A stretch of 64,000 bases of DNA from Burkholderiaceae bacterium 26 (lineage in GTDB: Bacteria; Pseudomonadota; Gammaproteobacteria; Burkholderiales; Burkholderiaceae): the NCBI GenBank assembly GCA_000955795.1, contig JYOB01000003.1, positions 248,001-312,000 of the forward strand, read 5' to 3'. A program made the translations under genes and the position numbers. Shown here piece after piece: positions 57,167-64,000 of the stretch. The first letter of the stretch is position 1. Every line of letters begins with the position of its first letter. A model generated the notes under the pieces. It was not told the DNA's origin. It saw only the letters and a list, made by a program, of their open reading frames with translations, and ran no database searches.

Positions 57167-57206
57167 GAAATCTCCGGGAAGTTCGGCAATTGCAGTTGCA
57201 GGCGAA

Positions 57207-58148
57207 TCAGAGCTCGTATGCTTCGTGATCGCCTGACATGAGTTGCTCGACCAGCTTGCGCGTCAGCGTTGGCGCAAACAGCTCGATGAAGGTGTAGACG
57301 AAGCCGCGCAAATACGCGCCTTGTTTGACGCCCAGGTGCGTGACGTTGGTGCCGAACAGGTGTCCGGCCGGAATCGCGCGCAGGTTGCGGTCGCGCTCGG
57401 CGTCAAAGGCGACGCCCGCCACGATGCCCACGCCCAGGCCCACTTCCACATACGTCTTGATGACGTCTGCGTCGATGGCCTCCAGCACGATATCGGGCTT
57501 GATCTGGCGCAGCTCGAAGGCGTGGTCGATCTTGGGCCGGCCGGCAAAGTGCTGGTCGTACGTGACGATTGGGTAACCCTTCAGGTCTTCCAGCGTCAGG
57601 TGCTGGCGCGACAGAAGCGGGTGATCAGGCGGCGTCACCACCACATGCTGCCACTGGTAGCCCGGGATCGAGATCAGATCCTTCACATGCGACATGCCTT
57701 CGGTGGCGATGGCAAGGTCGGCCTGGTCGTGCAGCACCATCTCAGCAATCTGCGCGGGCGTGCCCTGCTGAATGGACAGGCGCACCTTGGGGTATTTGCG
57801 CGTGAACTCGGCAATCGCCTTGGGCAGCGCGTAGCGCGCCTGCGTGTGCGTGGTGGCGATGGTGAAGTTGCCTTGGTCCTGGGCGGCGTAGTCCTTGCCG
57901 ACGCGCTTGAGGGTTTCGACCTCTTCCAGCACGCGCTCGACCGAGGCCAGGATGCGCCGGCCCGGTTCCGTGAGACCCCGGATGCGCTTGCCGTGCCGGG
58001 TGAAGATATCGACGCCCAACTCCTCTTCCAGCTCAATGATGGCTTTGGAGACGCCTGGTTGTGACGTATAGAGCGCTTTCGCGGCCTCTGTCAGGTTGAA
58101 TTTCTGCCGCACGGCTTCGCGCACGAAGCGAAATTGGTGAAGGTTCAT
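57207..58148 (-). CDS. cysB: CysB-family LysR-type transcriptional regulator
   Basis: 313 aa. N-terminal winged HTH MNLHQFRFVREAVRQKFNLT followed by EAAKALYTSQPGVSKAIIEL and EEELGVDIFTRHGKRI; C-terminal inducer domain with PIVTYDQHFAGRPKID. These are CysB/Cbl hallmarks; such regulators control sulfate assimilation with O-acetylserine as inducer. It diverges from the sulfur operon and should bind the dyad in the 155-base spacer. Confidence 0.93.
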   Translation of the reverse strand: MNLHQFRFVREAVRQKFNLTEAAKALYTSQPGVSKAIIELEEELGVDIFTRHGKRIRGLTEPGRRILASVERVLEEVETLKRVGKDYAAQDQGNFTIATTHTQARYALPKAIAEFTRKYPKVRLSIQQGTPAQIAEMVLHDQADLAIATEGMSHVKDLISIPGYQWQHVVVTPPDHPLLSRQHLTLEDLKGYPIVTYDQHFAGRPKIDHAFELRQIKPDIVLEAIDADVIKTYVEVGLGVGIVAGVAFDAERDRNLRAIPAGHLFGTNVTHLGVKQGAYLRGFVYTFIELFAPTLTRKLVEQLMSGDHEAYEL

Positions 58149-58214
58149 GGCTGCGCGGTCGATAAAGAAGAACGGGTGCGAACTGACCGCTACTTATAAC
58201 CGACGCCATATAAA

Positions 58215-58236
58215 CAAACAATTTTTTATTGGTTTG
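58215..58236. promoter_or_regulatory. candidate CysB-type dyad in the cysB/tauE spacer
   Basis: CAAACAAT (58215-58222) and ATTGGTTTG (58228-58236) form an inverted repeat with an AT-rich centre, in the only AT-rich stretch between the divergent genes, about 70 bases from each start. A site for a LysR regulator is plausible. Confidence 0.45.
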
Positions 58237-58303
58237 GGATATGAGGCCCGTTCATTACGATGCTCGAACTTCGTGATAACACGCCCTCACTGTCCCCCGC
58301 GCT

Positions 58304-59077
58304 ATGACGCTCGCCTATACGGTTTCCGGTTTGCTGGTCGGCCTGTTGGTCGGCCTGACGGGCGTTGGCGGTGGCTCGCTGATGACTCCGCTGCTGACGC
58401 TGATGTTCGGCTTTTCGCCGGCAACCGCTGTCGGCACGGACTTGGCATTCGCCTCGTTGACCAAGGGCGTCGGCACGATCGCACATCGCAGCCACGGTCA
58501 TATTCGCTGGGACATCGTCAAGCGCCTCTGCCTGGGCAGTCTGCCCGCAGCGCTGGTGACGGTGATCGTGCTGAAGACCGCCGGCAACCTGGATGCGGAG
58601 TGGATGCACGTGATTCGCGTAACGATCGGCGCGTCGGTCATCCTGACGGTGATTTCGCTGCTGTTCCGTCAGCGCGTATTGGGCTGGCTGGCGGCCAACC
58701 CGCGTTATCGTCTGCAGGGCACGGCACTGGCCGTGGCCACGGTCATCGTCGGCGTGGTGCTGGGTGTGCTGGTGACGGTGTCGTCCATTGGCGCAGGTGC
58801 CGTGGGCGCGACGCTGATCCTGATCCTGTATCCCGAATTGAAGAGCGCCGAAGTGGCTGGCACCGACATCGCCTATGCCGTGCCGCTGACCGCCGTGGCG
58901 GGCCTGGGTCACATGTACCTGGGCACGATCGACTGGAACCTGCTGGTGTCGCTGCTGGTGGGCTCCATCCCGGGTATCTGGCTGGGCGCGCGCCTGTCCA
59001 AGAATCTGCCGGAACGTCTGGTGCGCGGCGCGCTTGCCGCCACGCTGACGATCACGGCCATCAAGCTGGTGTCGTGA
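58304..59077 (+). CDS. TauE/SafE-family sulfite exporter
   Basis: 257 aa, seven to eight helices. GLLVGLLVGLTGVGGGSLMT and MFGFSPATAVGTDLAFASLT are the family signatures; a repeat appears at GVVLGVLVTVSSIGAGAVGA. Position at the head of a sulfate-reduction operon suggests sulfite export. Divergent from cysB; 125 bases before cysI. Confidence 0.9.
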   Translation: MTLAYTVSGLLVGLLVGLTGVGGGSLMTPLLTLMFGFSPATAVGTDLAFASLTKGVGTIAHRSHGHIRWDIVKRLCLGSLPAALVTVIVLKTAGNLDAEWMHVIRVTIGASVILTVISLLFRQRVLGWLAANPRYRLQGTALAVATVIVGVVLGVLVTVSSIGAGAVGATLILILYPELKSAEVAGTDIAYAVPLTAVAGLGHMYLGTIDWNLLVSLLVGSIPGIWLGARLSKNLPERLVRGALAATLTITAIKLVS

Positions 59078-59202
59078 TGCGTGATCTCATGCCGACCCCG
59101 CTCGATTGTGGCTGCCGTCGCTGAGCCGACAGCAGCACCATAACGAAACGCTTTCCCCCAATTGAATCGCACGCCGGCCCAGCCGGATTGGACCGAACAG
59201 TC

Positions 59203-60864
59203 ATGTACCAATACGACGCTTACGATCACCGCCTCGTCGCCGACCGCGTAGAGCAGTTTCGCGATCAGGTGCGCCGCCGTATCTCGGGCGAACTGACGGA
59301 AGAAGAGTTTCTGCCGCTGCGTCTGCAGAACGGCCTGTACTACCAGCGCCACGCCTACATGCTGCGCGTGGCGATTCCGTATGGTCATCTGCGCGCCAAG
59401 CAACTGCGCATGCTCAGCCACATCGCTGCCGAGCACGATCGCGGCTACGGCCACTTCAGCACGCGCCAGAACATCCAGTACAACTGGATCGAACTGGAGC
59501 AGGTGCCTGACATCCTGGCCAAGCTGGCCTCGGTGGAAATGCACGCCATCCAGACCTCGGGCAACTGCATCCGCAACATCACGACCGACCAGTTTGCCGG
59601 CGTGGCACCGGACGAAGTGATCGATGCGCGCCCGCTGGCGGAAATTCTGCGCCAATGGTCGACGTTCATCCCCGAATTCGCGTTCCTGCCGCGCAAGTTC
59701 AAGATCGCCGTGTCGGCCTCGCGCGAAGACCGCGCCGTGACGCAACTGCACGACATCGGCGTCTACGCCTATGAGAAGGACGGCCAGACGCTGCTGCGCA
59801 TCCTGGCCGGCGGCGGCATGGGTCGCACCCCGATCCTGGGCGCGATCATCAAGGAAGATCTGCCGTGGCAGCACATGCTGTCGTACATCGAGGCCGCCGT
59901 GCGCGTGTACAACCGCTACGGCCGTCGCGACAACAAGTACAAGGCGCGCATCAAGATTCTCGTGAAGGCCATTGGCGCGGAAGAATTCGCCCGCCAGGTG
60001 GAAGAAGAGTGGCAGCACATCAAAGACGGTCCGTCGACCATCACGCAGGCCGAATTCGACCGCGTGGCGCAGTTCTTCGCGCCGCCTGCGTATGAAAAGC
60101 TGGCCGACACCGATGCCACCTATGAAAAGGCGCTGCTGGAGAACAAGGCGTTCGCCCGCTGGGTGAGCCGCAATGTGCATCCGCACCGCGTGCCGGGCTA
60201 CGCCGCAGTCACGCTGTCGCTCAAGCCCGGCGCGGCGCTGCCTCCGGGCGACGCGACGGCTGAGCAGATGGCGCTGGTGGCGGATTGGTCCGAGCGCTTT
60301 GGCTTTGGCGAGCTGCGTGTCGCGCACGAGCAGAACCTGATCCTGCCGGACGTGAAGAAACACGATCTGTTCGAGCTGTGGCAACTGGCCAAAGAACACG
60401 GCATGGCCACCGCCAACATCGGCCTGCTGACCGACATCATTGCGTGCCCGGGCGGCGATTTCTGCTCGCTGGCGAACGCCAAGTCGATCCCCATCGCGCA
60501 AGCGATTCAAGCGCGTTTCGACAACCTCGACTACGTGTACGACCTGGGCGAGCTGTCGCTCAACATTTCGGGTTGTATCAACTCGTGCGGGCACCACCAC
60601 GTCGGCAACATCGGCATTCTGGGTGTCGATAAGCACGAAGAAGAGTGGTACCAGGTGTCGCTGGGCGGCGCGCAGGGCAACGATTCGGCGATCGGCAAGA
60701 TCATCGGACCGTCGTTCAAGGCCGAAGAAATGCCCGACGTGATCGAACGCATCATCGACACCTTCGTCGCCAACCGCACGGAAGACGAGCTGTTCATCGA
60801 CACCTATCACCGCATCGGCATGGCTCCGTTCAAGGAACGCGTCTACGCCCGTGAAGAAGCCTGA
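59203..60864 (+). CDS. cysI: assimilatory sulfite reductase hemoprotein (nitrite/sulfite reductase)
   Basis: 553 aa. Siroheme-[4Fe-4S] enzyme reducing sulfite to sulfide. Cluster cysteines in CPGGDFCSLANAKS (C-x5-C) and SGCINSCGHHHVGN (C-x3-C); two ferredoxin-like half domains with STRQNIQYNWIELEQVPDIL and GRTPILGAIIKEDLPWQHML. ATG 59203 (MYQYDAYDHRLVADRVEQFR) is preferred to ATG 59188. No CysJ flavoprotein follows, so the electron donor is not in the window. Confidence 0.92.
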   Translation: MYQYDAYDHRLVADRVEQFRDQVRRRISGELTEEEFLPLRLQNGLYYQRHAYMLRVAIPYGHLRAKQLRMLSHIAAEHDRGYGHFSTRQNIQYNWIELEQVPDILAKLASVEMHAIQTSGNCIRNITTDQFAGVAPDEVIDARPLAEILRQWSTFIPEFAFLPRKFKIAVSASREDRAVTQLHDIGVYAYEKDGQTLLRILAGGGMGRTPILGAIIKEDLPWQHMLSYIEAAVRVYNRYGRRDNKYKARIKILVKAIGAEEFARQVEEEWQHIKDGPSTITQAEFDRVAQFFAPPAYEKLADTDATYEKALLENKAFARWVSRNVHPHRVPGYAAVTLSLKPGAALPPGDATAEQMALVADWSERFGFGELRVAHEQNLILPDVKKHDLFELWQLAKEHGMATANIGLLTDIIACPGGDFCSLANAKSIPIAQAIQARFDNLDYVYDLGELSLNISGCINSCGHHHVGNIGILGVDKHEEEWYQVSLGGAQGNDSAIGKIIGPSFKAEEMPDVIERIIDTFVANRTEDELFIDTYHRIGMAPFKERVYAREEA

Positions 60865-60882
60865 CCGCCGAGGGAAATGAAC

Positions 60883-61431
60883 ATGAGCAAGATCATCAAG
60901 CTGCAAAACGGTGCCCCGCAAATCGTGGCTGACGAATGGACCGTGCTGCGCGCGCCGGAAGGCGGCGAACTGACGCAAGCCGATGTGGATGCCGCTGCGC
61001 ACGCCATCGTGCCGCTGGCCTATTGGCAAGCCAACCGCGACGCGCTGCTCGGCCGCGCCCGCGCTGGCACGCTGGCCGTCTGGCTCGCTCCCGACGACGA
61101 GCCGTTTGCACTGGAGGCTGACCTGCCGAACCTGCCGCTGGTGGCCGTGGATTTTCCGGTCTTCCGCGATGGCCGAGGCTACAGCACTGCGTTCCTGCTG
61201 CGCCAACGCCTGGGCTTTACGCGTGAGTTGCGCGCCATTGGCGACGTGCTGCGCGATCAGCTCGACTTCATGCGCCGCTGCGGCTTTGATGCCTACGCCG
61301 TGCGTGCAGACAAGAACATCGACGATGCCCTGAACGGCTTTGGCGAGATCAGCGTGCGCTACCAGGGCGCCATCGACGAGCCGCGTCCGCTGTTCCGCCG
61401 CGAGCGCGCAACCGAGGCGAATGCAGCATGA
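60883..61431 (+). CDS. DUF934 family protein of the sulfate-reduction operon
   Basis: 182 aa. DEWTVLRAPEGGELTQADVD, YSTAFLLRQRLGFTRELRAI, GDVLRDQLDFMRRCGFDAYA are DUF934 motifs. In proteobacteria this gene sits between cysI and cysH; it is suspected to help the sulfite reductase, but its activity is unknown. ATG 60883 has GAGGG 8 bases upstream; the earlier ATG at 60877 overlaps it. Stop overlaps the cysH start (ATGA). Confidence 0.85.
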   Translation: MSKIIKLQNGAPQIVADEWTVLRAPEGGELTQADVDAAAHAIVPLAYWQANRDALLGRARAGTLAVWLAPDDEPFALEADLPNLPLVAVDFPVFRDGRGYSTAFLLRQRLGFTRELRAIGDVLRDQLDFMRRCGFDAYAVRADKNIDDALNGFGEISVRYQGAIDEPRPLFRRERATEANAA

Positions 61432-62255
61432 GCGACACCCAAGACATCGCCGTGTCCGAAGTGCCGGTGTCCGCAATCGGGCGCCCGGTGCTGTGGACGC
61501 GCCCCGTCTACACTGGCACGGCTGAAGCCCTGGCTGCGAAGGAAGCCGCGCTGTTCGAGCGCCTGGCCGAGATTTCCGCCAAGCACGGCGTGGCAAAGTT
61601 CGCCACCAGCCTCGCTGCCGAAGACATGGTCGTGACCGATGCGATCCTGCGCAGCCCCGAGGCCGTGCGGGCGCACCTGCCGATCTTCACGCTGCAGACC
61701 GGCCGCTTGCACGCCGAAACGCTGGCCATGCTTGATCGCATTCGCGCGCACTACGGTTATGCGATCGAGCAGTACGCACCGGACGCCCGCGCAGTGGAAG
61801 CCTACGTGCGCGACCACGGTCTCAACGCGTTTTACGACAGCATTGAACTGCGCAAAGCCTGCTGCAACATCCGCAAAGTGGTGCCGCTGAATCGCGCGCT
61901 CAAAGACGCCGACGCGTGGCTTACGGGCCAGCGCCGCGAGCAGGCCGTCACCCGTGCCGACCTGCCGTTTGCGGAGGACGACGACGCGCGCGGCATCGCC
62001 AAATACAACCCGCTGTTCGACTGGTCCGAGGCAGAAGTCTGGGCTTACCTCGAACAACACAACGTGCCGACCAACGCGCTGCACGACAAGGGCTATCCGA
62101 GTATCGGCTGCGAGCCTTGCACGCGCGCGGTGCGTGCCGGTGAAGACGTACGCGCCGGCCGCTGGTGGTGGGAATCGCGCGACAGCAAGGAATGCGGTCT
62201 GCATGCGGCAAATGCGGTGACAAATTCGGCGACGGATCTGTCGCAAAAGAATTGA
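61428..62255 (+). CDS. cysH: adenylyl-sulfate (APS) reductase
   Basis: 275 aa. Reduces APS (or PAPS) to sulfite with thioredoxin. ATSLAAEDMVVTDAI N-terminal PP-loop-like region, RKACCNIRKVVPL and CEPCTRAVRAGEDVRAGRWW bind a [4Fe-4S] cluster by paired cysteines, which marks the APS-reducing type, and the C-terminal ECGLH holds the catalytic cysteine. Overlaps DUF934 by 4 bases. Confidence 0.95.
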   Translation: MSDTQDIAVSEVPVSAIGRPVLWTRPVYTGTAEALAAKEAALFERLAEISAKHGVAKFATSLAAEDMVVTDAILRSPEAVRAHLPIFTLQTGRLHAETLAMLDRIRAHYGYAIEQYAPDARAVEAYVRDHGLNAFYDSIELRKACCNIRKVVPLNRALKDADAWLTGQRREQAVTRADLPFAEDDDARGIAKYNPLFDWSEAEVWAYLEQHNVPTNALHDKGYPSIGCEPCTRAVRAGEDVRAGRWWWESRDSKECGLHAANAVTNSATDLSQKN

Positions 62256-62275
62256 GCGAGAGCTAAGGAAGAATC

Positions 62276-63226
62276 ATGGGAGTGATGAGCGAGATCCCCG
62301 GCACGGCCCTGACGCCTGTGCAGAATGAACACCTCGACTGGCTGGAAGCCGAGTCGATCTACATCATCCGCGAGGTGGTGGCCGAATGCCGCAACCCGGC
62401 GCTGCTGTTTTCGGGCGGCAAGGATTCGATCGTAATGCTGCATCTGGCGCTCAAGGCATTCCGCCTGGGCGATCGCAAGATCGATCTGCCGTTCCCGCTG
62501 GTGCACATCGACACGGGTCACAACTACCCGGAAGTGATCGCCTTCCGCGACGAGCAGGTTGCCAAGCTGGGCGCGCGCCTGGTGGTCGGGCATGTGGAAG
62601 ATTCCATCAAGCGCGGCACGGTGCGCCTGCGCAAGGAAACCGACTCGCGCAACGCGGCCCAGGCCGTCACGCTGCTGGAAACGATCGAATCGCACGGCTT
62701 CGACGCCCTGATGGGCGGCGCCCGCCGCGATGAAGAGAAGGCCCGCGCGAAGGAACGCATCTTCTCGTTCCGCGACGAGTTCGGCCAGTGGGATCCGAAG
62801 GCCCAGCGCCCGGAACTCTGGAGCCTGTACAACGCCCGTATGGCGCAGGGCGAGCAGATGCGCGTGTTCCCGATCTCCAACTGGACGGAACTCGACGTGT
62901 GGCAGTACATCGCTCGCGAGAACCTGGCCCTGCCGCCGATCTACTACGCGCATCAACGTGAAGTCGTGCGCAAGAACGGCCTGCTGGTGCCCGTCACGTC
63001 GATCACGCCCAAGGCCGACGGCGACGTGAGCGAAGTCCTGTCGGTGCGCTTCCGTACCGTGGGCGACATCAGCTGCACATGCCCGGTGGCGAGCACCGCC
63101 GCCACGCCGGCCGAGATCATCGCCGAGACGGCCGTTACCGAAATCACCGAACGCGGCGCCACGCGCATGGACGACCAGACGAGCGAAGCCTCGATGGAAA
63201 AGCGCAAGAAGGAAGGGTATTTCTGA
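62276..63226 (+). CDS. cysD: sulfate adenylyltransferase subunit 2
   Basis: 316 aa. Makes APS from ATP and sulfate; CysD is the catalytic PP-loop subunit ([20 protein letters not shown]). [20 protein letters not shown] and [20 protein letters not shown] follow. ATG 62276 has AAGGAAG six bases upstream; ATG 62285 is a near alternative. 2 bases before cysN. Confidence 0.95.
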   Translation: MGVMSEIPGTALTPVQNEHLDWLEAESIYIIREVVAECRNPALLFSGGKDSIVMLHLALKAFRLGDRKIDLPFPLVHIDTGHNYPEVIAFRDEQVAKLGARLVVGHVEDSIKRGTVRLRKETDSRNAAQAVTLLETIESHGFDALMGGARRDEEKARAKERIFSFRDEFGQWDPKAQRPELWSLYNARMAQGEQMRVFPISNWTELDVWQYIARENLALPPIYYAHQREVVRKNGLLVPVTSITPKADGDVSEVLSVRFRTVGDISCTCPVASTAATPAEIIAETAVTEITERGATRMDDQTSEASMEKRKKEGYF

Positions 63227-63228
63227 TC

Positions 63229-64000
63229 ATGACGACGAATTCGACGCACCCAGCGACGCATCCTGCATCGCACCAAGGCCTGCTGCGCTTCATCACCGCC
63301 GGTTCCGTTGACGACGGCAAGAGCACGCTGATCGGCCGCTTGCTGTACGACAGCAAGGCCGTGCTGACCGACCAGTTGCAAGCGCTGGCCAACGCCAAGA
63401 ACAAACGCACTGCCGGCGAGCAGATCGACTTCTCGCTGCTGACCGACGGCCTGGAAGCCGAGCGCGAGCAGGGCATCACGATTGACGTGGCGTACCGCTA
63501 TTTCTCGACCGCGCGCCGCAAGTTCATCATTGCGGATACGCCGGGCCACGAGCAGTACACGCGCAACATGGTGACCGGTGCCTCGACCGCGCACGCCGCC
63601 ATCATCCTGATCGATGCCACGCGTGTGACGACCGTTGACGGCAAGACGGAGTTGCTGGCTCAGACCAAGCGCCATTCGGCCATCGTGAAGCTGCTGGAAC
63701 TGCAGCACGTGATCGTGGCCATCAACAAGATGGATCTGGTCGACTACAGCGAAACGCGTTTCAACGAAATCCGTACCGCCTACGATGCATTGGCCACGCA
63801 ACTGGGCTTGCGCGACGTGCGCTACGTGCCGGTGTCTGCGCTGCGCGGCGACAACATCGTGCACGCGTCCGAAGCCATGCCGTGGTACCAAGGTGAGCCG
63901 CTGCTGGCGTTGCTGGAAGATCTGAAGGTGGAAGAGACCGCCCCGGCGGGCGACGACGCGCTGCGCTTCCCGGTGCAGCTGGTGGCGCGCCAGGACGGCT
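63229..64000 (+). CDS. cysN: sulfate adenylyltransferase subunit 1 (GTPase), partial
   Basis: First 257 codons of a longer gene cut by the window end. EF-Tu-like GTPase that drives APS synthesis by CysD. G1 [10 protein letters not shown]3 DTPGHEQY, and G4 NKMD are present, with switch residues [18 protein letters not shown] 63229 ([20 protein letters not shown]) follows cysD by 2 bases. Confidence 0.95.
   Translation, partial: MTTNSTHPATHPASHQGLLRFITAGSVDDGKSTLIGRLLYDSKAVLTDQLQALANAKNKRTAGEQIDFSLLTDGLEAEREQGITIDVAYRYFSTARRKFIIADTPGHEQYTRNMVTGASTAHAAIILIDATRVTTVDGKTELLAQTKRHSAIVKLLELQHVIVAINKMDLVDYSETRFNEIRTAYDALATQLGLRDVRYVPVSALRGDNIVHASEAMPWYQGEPLLALLEDLKVEETAPAGDDALRFPVQLVARQDG

Noticed and set aside
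58909-61596. Very long open frame (895 codons) on the minus strand opposite cysI and DUF934
   Set aside because: High GC content suppresses stops in the frame opposite a real gene; the sequence is rich in Arg/His/Gln/Val with no domain, while the plus-strand genes are unmistakable.

Overview
The window is chromosomal DNA from a high-GC beta-proteobacterium of the Burkholderiaceae. Protein sequence and gene order point to Ralstonia (R. pickettii/insidiosa-like); this is a judgement from memory, not a database result. It is almost entirely core and lifestyle metabolism. I see no integrase, transposase, prophage, CRISPR array or rRNA, and one tRNA.

Layout. (1) 1-2600: end of a catechol/phenol meta-cleavage operon (vinylpyruvate hydratase/oxalocrotonate decarboxylase family, acylating acetaldehyde dehydrogenase, hydroxy-oxovalerate aldolase, 4-oxalocrotonate tautomerase). 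(2) 2601-3703: a 1.1-kb gap with a bidirectional terminator, a small minus-strand ORF, a strongly self-complementary segment (about 3246-3430) and an FNR/ANR-like box. (3) 3704-7058: cytochrome bd oxidase operon cydP-cydA-cydB-cydX-ybgE, closed by a 113-bp inverted-repeat element. (4) 7177-14672: DUF4126 and DUF2501 proteins, cold-shock protein, clpS-clpA, then dut, a luciferase-like oxidoreductase and coaBC in an overlapping minus-strand operon. (5) 14807-20313: YdcF-like protein, and the minus-strand genes ribF, ileS, lspA and DUF4180. (6) 20488-23091: a hybrid histidine kinase facing a NarL-type regulator. (7) 23494-27473: purN, an RsmB-like RNA methyltransferase, a secreted PLD-type nuclease and an MscS channel. 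(8) 27474-33501: fatty-acid desaturase with a structured leader, NAD synthesis (nadA-nadC facing nadB), and ribosomal proteins L28 and L33. (9) 33681-41421: radC, fkpB, ispH and the branched-chain amino-acid transporter livK-livHMGF. (10) 41487-52792: acetyltransferase, ArgD-like aminotransferase, ferredoxin-reductase fusion, SDR, GGDEF cyclase, ClC channel with MarR regulator, LLM oxidoreductase, MFS exporter, aldo/keto reductase. (11) 52877-57166: ilvD, tRNA-Leu(CAA), a beta-hydroxyacid dehydrogenase and a solute-binding protein. (12) 57207-64000: CysB regulator diverging from the assimilatory sulfate-reduction cluster tauE-cysI-DUF934-cysH-cysD-cysN, cut by the window end.

Genes working together: the meta-pathway genes turn ring-cleavage products into pyruvate and acetyl-CoA; cydP-A-B-X-ybgE build a high-affinity oxidase plausibly under ANR/FNR control; liv genes import branched-chain amino acids; cysD/N activate sulfate, cysH reduces APS, cysI reduces sulfite, and TauE probably exports surplus sulfite.

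I found no clear new defence or mobile system. The least explained signals are non-coding: the long-range inverted-repeat RNA-like segment before cydP, the two-armed repeat after ybgE, and the mini-ORF plus hairpin leader of the desaturase gene. All start choices and regulatory sites are read by eye.
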